Shown piece after piece: positions 1 to 9,761 of a stretch of DNA of 64,000 bases. The notes beneath the pieces are model-generated. The model had not been told where the DNA came from. It saw nothing but the letters and a program-made list of their open reading frames with translations, and did not search any database. Source of the DNA: Magnetospirillum sp. 15-1 (lineage in GTDB: Bacteria > Pseudomonadota > Alphaproteobacteria > Rhodospirillales > Magnetospirillaceae). The stretch spans positions 17,054 through 81,053 of the forward strand of contig NZ_FXXN01000023.1 of assembly GCF_900184795.1 (NCBI RefSeq), given 5' to 3'. The first letter of the stretch is position 1, and every line of letters begins with the position of its first letter. Made by a program: the position numbers and the translations under genes.

Positions 1-267
1 GCCTTCCTGCGTGGCAGCAGCGCCGAGATCAACCTGATGCCGGTGATGCTGAAGCGCCTGACCCTCACCGGCTCGACGCTCCGCCCGCAATCCAACGACG
101 CCAAGGCGCGCATGGCCGCCGGTCTGGCGGAAACCGTGTGGCCGCTGCTCGACCAGGGCCGGATCGCGCCCTTGATTCACGCCGTTTTCCCCCTGGCCGA
201 GGCCGCCAAGGCCCACGCCCTGATGGAAAGCAACAGCCATATGGGCAAGATCGTGCTGCAGGTTTGA
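1..267 (+). CDS. NAD(P)H quinone oxidoreductase, C-terminal part (5' end outside window)
   Basis: The reading frame is open from base 1 and closes at a TGA after 88 codons. The visible part resembles the C-terminal end of zinc-independent medium-chain quinone oxidoreductases of the PIG3 type: a GSTLRPQS segment, the usual WPLLDQGRIAPLIHAVFPL stretch, an AHALMES segment, and the final MGKIVLQV that ends most family members. These enzymes reduce quinones with NADPH in the cytoplasm. The N-terminal half and start lie upstream of the window, so the substrate cannot be judged. The next gene starts 168 bp downstream on the same strand with its own strong ribosome binding site, so co-transcription is possible but not shown. 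Confidence 0.8.
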   Translation, partial: AFLRGSSAEINLMPVMLKRLTLTGSTLRPQSNDAKARMAAGLAETVWPLLDQGRIAPLIHAVFPLAEAAKAHALMESNSHMGKIVLQV

Positions 268-435
268 CCAAAGCCACATTCGCACCTATAACTACCTCTG
301 CGTACTCGCCGGAGTGTCGCCATCCGCGATCTGACCCCATGCGGTCTCGCGGGTAATTCGTGAAAAGCGTTGCGGGGGTTGGACCCGCCCCGTCCCAGGC
401 GGACGGAGGGGGACAACGCCGCGTCAGGAGGTTTA

Positions 436-1014
436 ATGGCTCTGCCGCTCATGCCCAAGGCGACCGCCGTTTGGCTGGTCGAGAACACCGCTCTCTCCTT
501 CGAGCAGATCGCCGATTTCTGCGGCCTGCATCCGCTCGAAGTCCAGGCCATCGCCGATGGCGAAGTGGCCGCCGGCATCGTCGGTCTTGATCCCGTCGCC
601 AACGGCCAGCTGACCCGCGCCGAGCTCGAGCGCTGCGAGGCCAATCCCGACGGCAGCCTGAAGCTGACCATCACCGACATTCCCCAGCCGCGCGCCAAGC
701 CCAAGGGCGCCCGCTACACCCCCGTCTCCAAGCGTCAGGACCGTCCCGACGCCATCGCCTGGATCATCAAGCACCATCCGGAACTGTCGGATGCCGCCAT
801 CTCCAAGCTGGTCGGCACCACCAAGCCGACCATCCAGTCGGTGCGCGACAAGACCCACTGGAACGCCGCCAACATCAAGCCGCGCAACCCGGTCACCCTG
901 GGCATGTGCACCGAGGCCGAACTGGAGAAGGTGGTGGTGCTGTCCGGGCGTTCGCGCCCCGTCATCCACGACGACGAGCCGGCCCGCCACGATGACGGCC
1001 CGGCCGAGGATTGA
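436..1014 (+). CDS. trcR: Cell-cycle transcriptional regulator TrcR (DUF1013 family)
   Basis: A 192-residue protein matching the alphaproteobacterial DUF1013 family, named TrcR for its role in cell-cycle transcription. The N-terminal part (residues about 5-40, with PKATAVWLVENTALSFEQIA and FCGLHPLEVQAIADGE) looks like a helix-turn-helix. A second one is suggested around DAAISKLVGTTKPTIQSVRD. The frame is open further upstream to 370, but ATG 436 is chosen because a consensus AGGAGG lies 5-6 bases before it and because MALPLMPK is the normal family N terminus. A bidirectional hairpin terminator follows 27 bp after the stop. The family assignment is from recognition; the targets cannot be read here. 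Confidence 0.85.
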   Translation: MALPLMPKATAVWLVENTALSFEQIADFCGLHPLEVQAIADGEVAAGIVGLDPVANGQLTRAELERCEANPDGSLKLTITDIPQPRAKPKGARYTPVSKRQDRPDAIAWIIKHHPELSDAAISKLVGTTKPTIQSVRDKTHWNAANIKPRNPVTLGMCTEAELEKVVVLSGRSRPVIHDDEPARHDDGPAED

Positions 1015-1040
1015 GTCCTCCCCGCAGGGAAGAACACGAA

Positions 1041-1067
1041 ACGCCCGCCCTCACCGGCGGGCGTTTT
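1041..1067. terminator. Bidirectional intrinsic terminator between trcR and the AsmA-like gene
   Basis: A perfect 9-bp stem (ACGCCCGCC at 1041-1049 with GGCGGGCGT at 1056-1064), a 6-base loop, and TTTT on the plus side. The minus strand of the same stem ends the convergent gene whose stop is at 1069. Confidence 0.85.
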
Positions 1068-1068
1068 G

Positions 1069-4000
1069 CTATTTGGAATCCTTGGCGGCCGGCTTCCTGG
1101 CGTTGGTCTCGCTGCCATCGTCGAAGATGTTGAACAGATTGCGCAGGAATCCGGGGGTCAGCGCCGACAGCGGATTGACCACCACCGACGGGTCGTCGGT
1201 CGGCCCCTTCATGGAGTAGTTGAAGGCGATGATGCCGCCGCCCTTCTCGCCGCCGGTGATCAGCCAGCCCAGGACCGGGATATTGCCCAGCACCGAATTC
1301 AGCGCATAGGCCGGCACCACGGTGCCCTCCATGGCCATGCGGGACTTGTCCAGGTCGATCTGGCCCTTGGCGGTGATGCCCAGCGCCGGCCCCCAGGCCC
1401 GCACGTCGCGCACCTCGACCAGCCCTTCCGTCATGGTGAACGGCGCCTCCAGGGACGAGAAGCTGACGCCCTCGCCCTGCAGCACGTCGAGAATGCCGGC
1501 CAGCGCCGCCACGGTCAGCAGGCGGGCCAGCACCGGAGCGTTGCGGACATGATAGTCGGTCACCTTGATGACGCCGCTATAGGGCTGTTCCGGGCGGGAA
1601 TCGTCGATATGGCCGTCGATGGACAGGTTGCCGCCCATCAGATCGCCATAGATATCGAAGACCCGCATGGTCGCACCGGCGTCATCGGAGCCGATGGTGA
1701 AATTACGCTGCCTGGCACCGCCGGGCTGGACCATGGCGGTAAAGCTCTTGCCGCCTCCCAGGCCGCCCTTGACGTGAACGCTCTGCCACTCCTGGGCATC
1801 ACGGGTCAGGGTGGCGGTGGCATTGCTCAACGCCCCCTGGCCCGACATCCATATGGATTTGGCGGTGGCGGAGACGGTCATGGGCGGCGGCTTGTCGGCA
1901 TCGTCCTTCTTCTTGCCCGCCTTGGCGTCCTCGTCACGGGCCAGCACCGGTTCGGCGTCGAAGGCGGCACCTTTGAAGACGACGTCCAGCCCCGCCTTGC
2001 CGGGCCGGATGGCGATGGAGCCCTCACCGTCGGTGCGCAGGTAGCGCACTTTGGAGAAATCGACCTTGCGCGCCGCCCCGTCGGGGCCGAAGGCCACCGA
2101 ACCGGCCGCGTCCAGGTCGCCGGCCTTGACGGCGAAGCGCGGTACCGAGGCGACGAGCTTGCGATCCAGCTTGACCAGCACATCGGCGCTGCCGGGCTTG
2201 CCCTCGGGCTTGCTCCACCCCAGGCCGGGAAGGGCCATTTGGGCGGTGGTCAGGTCCACCTTGGCATCGATCTCGGCCTTGCCGCCGTCGGAGAAGGTGG
2301 CGGTGACCTCCGCCCCCACCGGGCCGGCGGTGAAAGGCGCCACGAAGGGCACGCCGTCGAGGCCCAGCAGCTTGCGCTGCTCCTCGGTGACCTCGGGCGC
2401 CTTGAGGAAATAGCGCGAGCGGAAGGGCTGGCCCTTGGAAAAATTCTCGCGCCAGGCCAGATGGCCGGGAATGCCGGCCAGCACCACCGGCCCGGTGGCG
2501 TCCAGCCCCTTGGCGTCCACGTCCAGTTCCAGCGTGCCGTCCGACAGGTCGAGACCCATCATCACCTTGGGAATGACCACCTTCTTGACGGTGGCGTTGG
2601 CCTTGATGCCCACGTCGTCCAGGCGCAGCGTCTTCAGCAGCGGAAATTTGAGGCGCACCTTGGCGACGGCGTCGCCGCCCACCTTGCCGGGCTCGATACC
2701 CAGCGCCTGGGCATAGCGCAGCGGCGGATTGTCGATCAGCTTCAGGGCGTCGGTGGCGGGACCGGCGATCACCAGTTCGATGTCGGCGAACTGGTCCTCC
2801 TTATCCAACCCCGTGAAGACGATGGTGCCTTCCTTGAGACGCAGGCCGTAGACCTCGCCCCCCGTCAGGGCGATGCGAAACGACGAGGCGTCGAAGGTGC
2901 ACACCCCCACCGTGTTGCGGGCCTGGGGCATGGGGTGGAGATAGTCCACGGTAACGCCCTCGGGACGGATCTCGCCGCCCAGGTGGTCGATGACCACGTC
3001 GTCGAAGCGGCCCGAGGGCGAGCGGGCCGAAAGCGTGATGGTCGCCTCGCGCACCACACCCTTGGACAGATTGGGAATTACCCAATCGCGGGCGTTCTGG
3101 GCGAGGCCGTTGGGCCACAGGTCGTGAACCTGATCCACGGGCACATCGCGCAGACCGCCCTCGGCCTTGATGGAGGTTTCGCCGCCCAGCCCGTCCACCA
3201 CCGCCGCCAGCACGAAGGTGGGGCCACCCAGATCGAGGCGAACCTCGGACAGGTTCAGGCGGGTCATGCCCTGGCCCAGTTCACCGCGCAGCGTCGCCGA
3301 GGCCACCTGATGCACGGTATTGAACGGCGCCGGCAGATCGAGGCGCCCGGCACCGCCCGACAGGTCGAAGGTCAACGTCTCCAGCCCGCCGCCGCCGTTC
3401 AGGCGCGCCCGCACGCTGCCGGCCAGGGGCATGTCGATCACCCCCAGATGAATGGCCGGGCCGCCGAAACGGGCCAGCACCGCCGGACGAATTCCCTCCA
3501 GGCGAAACTCGGCGTCGGCGGCGCCATCGGCCTTGGCATAGGCGGCCTCCACCGACACCTCGCCCACCTCGCCGGCCAGATCCAGGGGAATGCGCCCCTT
3601 GGCCTGAAGGCCGGAGGGAACACGGCGGATGGTCAGGTCGGCCCCCGGGGCATGCCAGCTTGTGCCCAGCGCCCGGTCGTCGACCATGAGGTCGGCGCCC
3701 CGGATGCTGAAGGATTGCAGCGACCGCCCCGGCTTGGACGGATCCGGATCGCCCAGCAGAGCGTCCTTGATGCGGGCGATCACCAGTCCGGCATCGTCGC
3801 CGCCGCCTTCGGGCATGCCGAACTGGAAGTGCCCCGACGCATCGCGGACCAGGGCGAGACGGGGGCCGTTCAGGCGGATGGAATTGGGAGCGACGACACC
3901 GCGCAACAGCGCCCGTCCACTCAGCGACAAGGCCATGTCGGGCACCGCCACCACCGGAACGTCGTTTCCGGCCAGATAGGCCCGCACGTTGCGCACATGG

Positions 4001-4227
4001 ATTTCCAGCATGCGATCGTCATCGCCGCGCTGCAGCAGCGTGGCGTCGAGCCGGACGAACAGCGATCCGTCCCGCGCGGTCAGCGCATCTTCGATGTAGG
4101 GGGTCAGGAATTCGAGCGAAATCGGGCCGTGGGACAGTCGCCACGCCGCCAGGGGCACAACAAGCAACAGCCCCACCAGAACGGCCCCAAGAAGCTGGAA
4201 CAGACTCCTAACGGTGCCGTGAACCAC
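1069..4227 (-). CDS. AsmA/YhdP-like envelope protein (DUF3971 / AsmA-like C-terminal domain)
   Basis: A 1052-residue protein with one N-terminal membrane segment (residues about 8-28) followed by a very long, beta-rich periplasmic part. The order fits the YhdP branch of the AsmA superfamily: a DUF3971-like middle and an AsmA-like C-terminal domain near residues 850-1030, where segments such as LARLLTVAALAGILDVL, GKSFTAM and a final INPLSALTPGFLRNLF-like stretch are seen. Family members form long hydrophobic grooves and are implicated in phospholipid transport between the inner and outer membranes. The start is a GTG at 4227 with GGAG about 10 bases upstream. It is divergent from glnE, leaving under 100 bp for both promoters. 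The C terminus is a short acidic-basic tail. Confidence 0.82.
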   Translation of the reverse strand: MVHGTVRSLFQLLGAVLVGLLLVVPLAAWRLSHGPISLEFLTPYIEDALTARDGSLFVRLDATLLQRGDDDRMLEIHVRNVRAYLAGNDVPVVAVPDMALSLSGRALLRGVVAPNSIRLNGPRLALVRDASGHFQFGMPEGGGDDAGLVIARIKDALLGDPDPSKPGRSLQSFSIRGADLMVDDRALGTSWHAPGADLTIRRVPSGLQAKGRIPLDLAGEVGEVSVEAAYAKADGAADAEFRLEGIRPAVLARFGGPAIHLGVIDMPLAGSVRARLNGGGGLETLTFDLSGGAGRLDLPAPFNTVHQVASATLRGELGQGMTRLNLSEVRLDLGGPTFVLAAVVDGLGGETSIKAEGGLRDVPVDQVHDLWPNGLAQNARDWVIPNLSKGVVREATITLSARSPSGRFDDVVIDHLGGEIRPEGVTVDYLHPMPQARNTVGVCTFDASSFRIALTGGEVYGLRLKEGTIVFTGLDKEDQFADIELVIAGPATDALKLIDNPPLRYAQALGIEPGKVGGDAVAKVRLKFPLLKTLRLDDVGIKANATVKKVVIPKVMMGLDLSDGTLELDVDAKGLDATGPVVLAGIPGHLAWRENFSKGQPFRSRYFLKAPEVTEEQRKLLGLDGVPFVAPFTAGPVGAEVTATFSDGGKAEIDAKVDLTTAQMALPGLGWSKPEGKPGSADVLVKLDRKLVASVPRFAVKAGDLDAAGSVAFGPDGAARKVDFSKVRYLRTDGEGSIAIRPGKAGLDVVFKGAAFDAEPVLARDEDAKAGKKKDDADKPPPMTVSATAKSIWMSGQGALSNATATLTRDAQEWQSVHVKGGLGGGKSFTAMVQPGGARQRNFTIGSDDAGATMRVFDIYGDLMGGNLSIDGHIDDSRPEQPYSGVIKVTDYHVRNAPVLARLLTVAALAGILDVLQGEGVSFSSLEAPFTMTEGLVEVRDVRAWGPALGITAKGQIDLDKSRMAMEGTVVPAYALNSVLGNIPVLGWLITGGEKGGGIIAFNYSMKGPTDDPSVVVNPLSALTPGFLRNLFNIFDDGSETNARKPAAKDSK

Positions 4228-4309
4228 TCGCCGTCATCTCCATGCCCGCTTGACCCTTGATCCCGTATTCCGCAGTGTGAAGCAACCACAACATTTGGGG
4301 TCGCACAAG

Positions 4310-7279
4310 GTGAGTTTTCCCCTCGATCAACGTTTCTTCCCCGGTGTTGCCGATCCGTCCCGCGTCGAGGTCGGATTGGCCCGCTGGCGGGAAGCCGCCG
4401 ATGCCCAGGACGACACCGAACTGGCGGCCTTCATGCGGACCCTGCCGGGCCAGGACGGGATCGGCGGCCTGTTGCGCGGCGTCTTCGCCAATTCGCCCTT
4501 CCTGACCCTGTGCCTGGAAAAGGAGCCCGCCTTCCTGCGCCATGCGCTGGAGGTGGGACCGGATGCGGCGCTGGACGCGCTGATCGCCGATCTGAAGGCC
4601 GATCTGGGCACCGAAACAGACTTCAACCGCCTGATGCGGAACCTGCGCGTCGCCAAGCGCCGCTGTTCGCTGCTGGCCGCCCTGGCCGATCTGGGCGGCG
4701 CATGGCCGCTGGAGAAGGTCACCGGCTCCCTGGCCCTGATGGCGGAAACTGCCATCCGTCTGGGCCTCGCCTTCCTGCTGCGCCGCGAGGCCGAGCGCGG
4801 CAATCTGCTTTTGCCCCACCCCGAGGAGCCGGAAAAAGGCTGCGGCGTCATCGTGCTGGGCATGGGCAAGCTGGGCGCCCGCGAGCTGAATTATTCCAGC
4901 GATATCGACCTGATCGTCTTCTACGACCACGAAAAGCTGGTCTATACCGGCAAGCGCTCCATCCAGGAATGCATCATCGCGCTTACCAAGGAACTGGTGC
5001 GCGTCCTCGACGAGCGCACCGCCGACGGCTACGTCTTCCGCACCGATCTGCGGCTGCGCCCCGACCCCGGCTCGACGCCGCCCGCCGTGGCCCTGGTGGC
5101 GGCCGAGGCCTATTACGAGGGCTTCGGCCAGAACTGGGAACGCGCCGCCATGATCAAGGCCCGGCTGGTGGCCGGCGACGAGGAGACGGGGGCCGCCTTC
5201 ATCCGCTTCCTGCGTCCCTTCATCTGGCGCAAGTCCCTGGACTTCGCCGCCATCCAGGACATCCATTCCATCAAGCGCCAGATCAACGCCCACAAGGGCG
5301 GGCGCTCCATCGCCGTGGCCGGGCACAACGTCAAGCTGGGGCGCGGCGGCATTCGCGAGATCGAATTCTTCGCCCAGACCCAGCAGTTGATCTGGGGCGG
5401 CCGCCAGCCGGAGATGCGGGTGTCGGGGACCATGGCGGCGCTGGACGCCCTGGCCGCCGCCGGCCACGTCACCCCCGAGGTGGTCGCGGACATGGCCGCC
5501 GCCTACCGCTATCTGCGCACCCTCGAACACCGCCTGCAGATGGTCGACGACAAGCAGACCCAGACCCTGCCCACCAACCCGCAAATACTGGCCGAGATCG
5601 CCGCCTTCATGGGAGCGGCGGACATGGACGCCTTCTCGGCCGACCTGACCCGCCACCTGCAGACCGTCGAGCACCACTATGCCGGCCTGTTCGAGGACGC
5701 GCCGCCGCTGGGCGCCGGCGGCAATCTGGTCTTCACCGGCGGCGAGAACGACCCCGAGACGGTGCACACCATCACCGAGATGGGCTTTGCCAACGCCGAC
5801 GCGGTGTGCTCGACCATTCGCGGCTGGCATCACGGACGGGTGCGGGCCACCCGCTCGACCCGGGCGCGCGAGTTGCTTACCGAGTTGACGCCGGCCCTGC
5901 TGTCGGCCCTGGCCACCACCACGGCGCCCGACGACGCCTTCATGCGCTTCGACGAGTTCCTGACCCGCCTGCCGGCCGGGGTGCCGCTGTTCTCGCTGTT
6001 CTACGCCAACCCCTCCCTGCTGGAACTGGTGGCGGAGATCATGGGCGACGCGCCCCTGCTGGCCGAGCATCTGGCGCGGCACACCACCACGCTCGATTCC
6101 GTGCTGCAGGCCAATTTCTTCGAGCCCCTGCCGCCCCAGGACGTTCTCGAGGCCGAACTGGCCAAGGCGCTGTCCGAGGCCGACGACTTCCAACTGGTCC
6201 TCGACGTGACACGACGCTGGGCCAACGACCGCAAGTTCCAGGTGGGCGTGCTGACGCTCCGCAACGTGGTCGAGGCCGGTGAGGCGGCCGGCGCGCTTTC
6301 CGACGTGGCCGGGGCCATCCTCCGCCAGTTGGGAGCCAAGGTGGAGGAGGAATTCGCCCGCGCCCACGGCCATGTGCCGGGCGGGGCCTGGGTGATCCTC
6401 GCCATGGGCAAGGCCGGGGGGCGCGAGATGTCGGCCACCTCGGACCTGGACCTGATCCTGGTCTACGACTGCCCGGAGGATACGGAGGAATCCGACGGCT
6501 CGCGGCCGCTGGCTCCCGCCGTGTGGTTCTCCCGCCTTACCCAGCGCATGGTCAACGCGCTGACCGCCAAGACCGGCGAGGGCACGCTGTACGAGGTGGA
6601 CATGCGCCTGCGGCCCTCGGGCAATTCCGGGCCCATCGCGTCCAGTTTGGAAGCCTTCCGCCGCTATCAGGAGGAAGCGGCCTGGACCTGGGAGCACATG
6701 GCCCTGACCCGCGCCCGCGTGGTGGCCGGCGACCCGGCCCTGGCCGAACGGGTGAACGCCATCATCCGCCGGACCCTGACCAGGCCCCGCGACCGGGCCA
6801 AGCTGCTGCTCGACGTGGCCGACATGCGCGAGCGCATGGCCAAGGAGCACAAGGCCGGCAGCCTGTGGGAAGTAAAGCACCTGCGCGGCGGGCTGGTGGA
6901 CATCGAGTTCACCGCCCAGTACCTGCAACTGGCCCATGGCCCCGACCATCCGGAGATGCTCGACAGCAATACCGCCCAGGCCTTGGACAAGGCCGCCGGA
7001 GCCGGAGTGCTGGAGCGGGCCGACTGCACCACCCTGACCGAGGCCCTGCGGCTGTGGTCGGCGGTGCAGACCGTGCTGCGCCAGACCATCGCCGGCGGCT
7101 TCGACGAGCATACAGCGCCGCGCGGCCTCAAGGACGTGCTGGTGCGGGCCGCCGGAATGACCGATTTCAAGAGCCTCACCGACCGCATGGAAGACTGTGC
7201 CGCGAGCGCCCACGAGGTGTTCCGCCGCCTGATCGACCGACCCGCCGCCGAAATGAAGGAACAGGAGACAGCACAATGA
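4310..7279 (+). CDS. glnE: Bifunctional glutamine synthetase adenylyltransferase/adenylyl-removing enzyme
   Basis: GlnE adds AMP to and removes it from glutamine synthetase in answer to PII and glutamine. Both nucleotidyltransferase domains are visible: the deadenylylating one with GMGKLGARELNYSSDIDL, and the adenylylating one with AMGKAGGREMSATSDLDL. Each carries the SDxDL metal-binding aspartates, followed by helical GlnD-type regulatory segments. The frame is open up to a TTG at 4250, with GTG codons at 4277 and 4310. I chose GTG 4310 because GGGG sits about 8 bases upstream and because it leaves room for a promoter with the divergent gene starting at 4227. The protein is then 989 residues, normal for alphaproteobacteria. 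The start is uncertain. Its stop overlaps the bcp start by 4 bases. Confidence 0.93.
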   Translation: MSFPLDQRFFPGVADPSRVEVGLARWREAADAQDDTELAAFMRTLPGQDGIGGLLRGVFANSPFLTLCLEKEPAFLRHALEVGPDAALDALIADLKADLGTETDFNRLMRNLRVAKRRCSLLAALADLGGAWPLEKVTGSLALMAETAIRLGLAFLLRREAERGNLLLPHPEEPEKGCGVIVLGMGKLGARELNYSSDIDLIVFYDHEKLVYTGKRSIQECIIALTKELVRVLDERTADGYVFRTDLRLRPDPGSTPPAVALVAAEAYYEGFGQNWERAAMIKARLVAGDEETGAAFIRFLRPFIWRKSLDFAAIQDIHSIKRQINAHKGGRSIAVAGHNVKLGRGGIREIEFFAQTQQLIWGGRQPEMRVSGTMAALDALAAAGHVTPEVVADMAAAYRYLRTLEHRLQMVDDKQTQTLPTNPQILAEIAAFMGAADMDAFSADLTRHLQTVEHHYAGLFEDAPPLGAGGNLVFTGGENDPETVHTITEMGFANADAVCSTIRGWHHGRVRATRSTRARELLTELTPALLSALATTTAPDDAFMRFDEFLTRLPAGVPLFSLFYANPSLLELVAEIMGDAPLLAEHLARHTTTLDSVLQANFFEPLPPQDVLEAELAKALSEADDFQLVLDVTRRWANDRKFQVGVLTLRNVVEAGEAAGALSDVAGAILRQLGAKVEEEFARAHGHVPGGAWVILAMGKAGGREMSATSDLDLILVYDCPEDTEESDGSRPLAPAVWFSRLTQRMVNALTAKTGEGTLYEVDMRLRPSGNSGPIASSLEAFRRYQEEAAWTWEHMALTRARVVAGDPALAERVNAIIRRTLTRPRDRAKLLLDVADMRERMAKEHKAGSLWEVKHLRGGLVDIEFTAQYLQLAHGPDHPEMLDSNTAQALDKAAGAGVLERADCTTLTEALRLWSAVQTVLRQTIAGGFDEHTAPRGLKDVLVRAAGMTDFKSLTDRMEDCAASAHEVFRRLIDRPAAEMKEQETAQ

Positions 7280-7752
7280 CCACCGCCCCCGGCACCACCA
7301 GCGTCGGCACACCCGCCCCCGCCTTCGCCATGGAATGCGACGACGGCAAGGTCGCCCTGGCCGATTACCGGGGCAAGGTCCTGATACTGTACTTCTATCC
7401 CAAGGACGACACCTCGGGCTGCACCTCCGAGGCCAAGGCCTTCCGCGACCTCCATGCCGAGTATCAGGCGGCGGGGGTCGAAGTGCTCGGCGTGTCCAAG
7501 GACTCGGTCGCCAGCCACGCCAAGTTCCGCGCCAAGCACGAGTTGCCCTTCCGCCTGGGCTCCGATCCCGACGGCGCGGTGTGCGAGACCTATGGCGTGT
7601 GGAAGAAGAAGAGCATGTATGGCCGCGAATACATGGGTATCGAGCGCTCCACCTTCCTGATCGACAGAGACGGCGTGCTGCGTGCCGAATGGCGCAAGGT
7701 CAAGGTCACCGGCCACGCCGAGGCGGTGCTGAAGGCGGCCAAGGGGCTGTGA
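7276..7752 (+). CDS. bcp: Thioredoxin-dependent thiol peroxidase, BCP/PrxQ family
   Basis: A 158-residue peroxiredoxin that reduces hydroperoxides in the cytoplasm. The peroxidatic cysteine is Cys49 in DDTSGCTSEA. The resolving cysteine found five residues later in E. coli BCP is absent here (AKAFRD), so this looks like a one-Cys or atypical variant; another Cys lies in the conserved VCETYGVW segment. The fold signatures YFYPKDDTSGCT and IERSTFLIDRDG are intact. The ATG overlaps the glnE stop (ATGA), and the next gene starts inside this gene's stop (GTGA), so the three genes are probably translationally coupled. Confidence 0.93.
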   Translation: MTTAPGTTSVGTPAPAFAMECDDGKVALADYRGKVLILYFYPKDDTSGCTSEAKAFRDLHAEYQAAGVEVLGVSKDSVASHAKFRAKHELPFRLGSDPDGAVCETYGVWKKKSMYGREYMGIERSTFLIDRDGVLRAEWRKVKVTGHAEAVLKAAKGL

Positions 7753-8543
7753 CCACCCTCTCCCAAGCCGCCTGCGCCGTCCTGTCCGCCGCCGAACCGG
7801 CGGAGAAGTGCCGCCTGACCCGAATCTTCGCCGCCGACTGGCGCGAGGGGCGCATCACCGAGGTGGGCGACACCCTGCCGCCGGCCCGCCCGGCACGCCC
7901 CCTCCGGCCGCAACTGCTGCCGCCCAAGGAGATGCCGCGCCGCTCCTATGGCGGCGACCGGGGGCGCATCGGCCTGATCCATGCCCTGGCCCATATCGAG
8001 CTCAACGCCATCGATCTCGGCTGGGATATCATCGCCCGCTTCACCCACGAGAGCCTGCCCCGCGACTTCGCCTCCGACTGGGTGTGGGTGGCGCTCGACG
8101 AGGTAGAGCATTTCGAGATGCTGGAGCGCCTGCTGGCTAGCCTGGGCGCCGCCTACGGCGACCTTCCCGCCCATGACGGGTTGTGGCAGGCGGCCGAGAA
8201 GACCGCCGACGACATCCTGGCCCGCCTGGTGGTCGTGCCCATGACCCTGGAGGCACGCGGCGTCGACACCACGCCGCCCACCATGGACAAGCTGGCAAAA
8301 AACGGCGACGCCCTGACTCCCCCGGCCCTGGACGTCATCTACCACGACGAAATCCGCCACGTGGCGGCGGGGGTGCGCTGGTTCACCTTCGTGGCCGAAA
8401 GGCGCGGCCTCGATCCCAGGGCCGCCTATCTCCAGTACATGGCCCGGCACTACCCGGCCGGGCTGAAGCCGCCCTTCAACCATGAAGGCCGCGCCCAAGC
8501 GGCCTTTCCCCGCGACTGGTACGAGGAAATGGCGCGAAGATAG
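7749..8543 (+). CDS. DUF455 ferritin-like protein
   Basis: A 264-residue protein of the DUF455 family, which has a ferritin-like four-helix fold related to the tRNA hydroxylase MiaE. Candidate di-iron ligands are visible in order: HALAHIELNAIDL (E and H), DEVEHFEML (E and H), and YHDEIRHV (E and H). The substrate is unknown for the family. It starts at GTG 7749 overlapping the bcp stop by 4 bases, so expression is likely tied to bcp. That pairing would suit an oxidative or redox role, which is an inference from position only. A hairpin follows the stop at 8553-8580. Confidence 0.85.
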   Translation: MTTLSQAACAVLSAAEPAEKCRLTRIFAADWREGRITEVGDTLPPARPARPLRPQLLPPKEMPRRSYGGDRGRIGLIHALAHIELNAIDLGWDIIARFTHESLPRDFASDWVWVALDEVEHFEMLERLLASLGAAYGDLPAHDGLWQAAEKTADDILARLVVVPMTLEARGVDTTPPTMDKLAKNGDALTPPALDVIYHDEIRHVAAGVRWFTFVAERRGLDPRAAYLQYMARHYPAGLKPPFNHEGRAQAAFPRDWYEEMARR

Positions 8544-8545
8544 GC

Positions 8546-8580
8546 AAAAAAAGGGCCTCCCGGGGAGTCTCGGGAGGCCC
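8546..8580 (-). terminator. Intrinsic terminator of the nap operon
   Basis: A perfect 10-bp stem (GGGCCTCCCG at 8553-8562 with CGGGAGGCCC at 8571-8580) followed, read on the minus strand, by seven T residues (8546-8552). It stands downstream of napC and also lies just after the plus-strand DUF455 gene, which it may end less efficiently. Confidence 0.88.
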
Positions 8581-8606
8581 ATATTATTGGGGTCAAGCGG
8601 TGGTCC

Positions 8607-9248
8607 CTACGGCTTGACCGCCCCACCCACGCTTTCGTTCAGCTCGCGCTCGGCCTTGAAGGCGCCGGCGGGAAGCTGGTGGGCGATACCCTTGTGGCAG
8701 TCGATGCAGGTCTTGCCCTGCTGCTCCGCCTCGGAGTGACGGTTGCGCGCGCGCGCCTGCTGCCGGGTCAGGTCGAAGGCCCCGAAGTTGTGGCAGTTAC
8801 GGCACTCGCGGGAATCGGTGGACTTCATGCGGCTCCACTCGTGCTTGGCCAGTTCGATGCGCTTGGCCTCGAACTTCTCGCGCGTGTCGATGGTGCCCAG
8901 GATCTTGTGCAGCACCTCGTTGGAGGCCTGGATCTTGCGCTGGATCTTGTAGATCCACGGACGCGGCACGTGGCAGTCCGGGCAGGTGGCCCGCACGCCG
9001 GAACGGTTGGAATCGTGGATGGTGCCACGATATTCGCGATAAACGTTCTGTTCCATCTCGTGGCAGCTAAGGCAGAAGGCCTCGGTATTGGTCAGTTCCA
9101 GGACGGTGTTGAAGCCGCCCCAGAAGATGACGCCGCCGACAAACCCCACCACGATCAACGTGCCCAGGGACCAGCGGCTGCTGGGGCTGCGCAACGCATT
9201 CCACCATTCACGCAACAGACCTTGCTTGGCCGGATTCTCAGTGCTCAT
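8607..9248 (-). CDS. napC: Tetrahaem cytochrome c quinol dehydrogenase NapC
   Basis: A 213-residue membrane-anchored cytochrome of the NapC/NirT family that passes electrons from the quinol pool to the periplasmic NapAB reductase. One membrane helix spans residues about 27-50. Four CxxCH haem sites follow: CLSCH (59-63), CPDCH, CRNCH and CIDCH, all in the periplasmic part. The length fits the short NapC form. It is the last gene of napFDAGHBC, 20 bp after napB, and is followed by a strong terminator. Confidence 0.96.
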   Translation of the reverse strand: MSTENPAKQGLLREWWNALRSPSSRWSLGTLIVVGFVGGVIFWGGFNTVLELTNTEAFCLSCHEMEQNVYREYRGTIHDSNRSGVRATCPDCHVPRPWIYKIQRKIQASNEVLHKILGTIDTREKFEAKRIELAKHEWSRMKSTDSRECRNCHNFGAFDLTRQQARARNRHSEAEQQGKTCIDCHKGIAHQLPAGAFKAERELNESVGGAVKP

Positions 9249-9268
9249 GGCCCGATCCTTCCCTTGGC

Positions 9269-9724
9269 CTAGCGGATGTTGGTGTTGGTCGTGGCGGCCT
9301 GGAACTTGTTGTCGACCAGCGACTTGGCGTCATTCTGCGGCACATGGCACTGCTTGCAGAAATAGCGGTTGCCGTTGACCACGTCCTGGCGCACGCCGTT
9401 ACGGTCGATGTAGTGCAGGTCCGAAATCTTCGGCGCCTTTTCCTGGTCGCTGTACGGCCATTCGTGGCAACGCAGGCACTGATTGACCTTGAGGTCGATC
9501 TCGTACTTGTCGGTGGTGTGCGGCACCAGCGGCGGCTGCTGGCGATAGGCACGCTCGTGCTTCGTGCCTTCCATCACCTTGTAGATGGGAGGCGGCGCAT
9601 CGGGTTCGTTGGCATTGCTGTGGCGCAACGCCTGCACCTCGCCGGCCGCGACCCCCAGAGCGGTCACCCCCATACCCAGCGCCAGGGCCAGCGCGAGGGC
9701 GATTGCCTTGATCTTAGTCTTCAC
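9269..9724 (-). CDS. napB: Dihaem cytochrome c subunit of periplasmic nitrate reductase
   Basis: A 151-residue small subunit of the NapAB nitrate reductase, which receives electrons from NapC. A signal peptide (residues 1-27, [18 protein letters not shown] core) precedes two haem sites, CLRCH (83-87) and CKQCH (123-127). The frame is open further upstream, but GTG 9724 is chosen because AAGGGGAG lies about 8 bases before it and because a signal peptide starts there. A second in-frame GTG three codons upstream is possible. It lies between napH and napC in the operon. Confidence 0.94.
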   Translation of the reverse strand: MKTKIKAIALALALALGMGVTALGVAAGEVQALRHSNANEPDAPPPIYKVMEGTKHERAYRQQPPLVPHTTDKYEIDLKVNQCLRCHEWPYSDQEKAPKISDLHYIDRNGVRQDVVNGNRYFCKQCHVPQNDAKSLVDNKFQAATTNTNIR

Positions 9725-9761
9725 TGCGGTCACTCCCCTTCCAGAACTCTCGATAAAATCA

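Noticed and set aside
1066-7312. Two open frames of more than 1000 codons opposite the AsmA-like gene and glnE
   Set aside because: Rich in Gly, His, Gln and Arg with no domain pattern; both are shadows of the conserved genes on the other strand.
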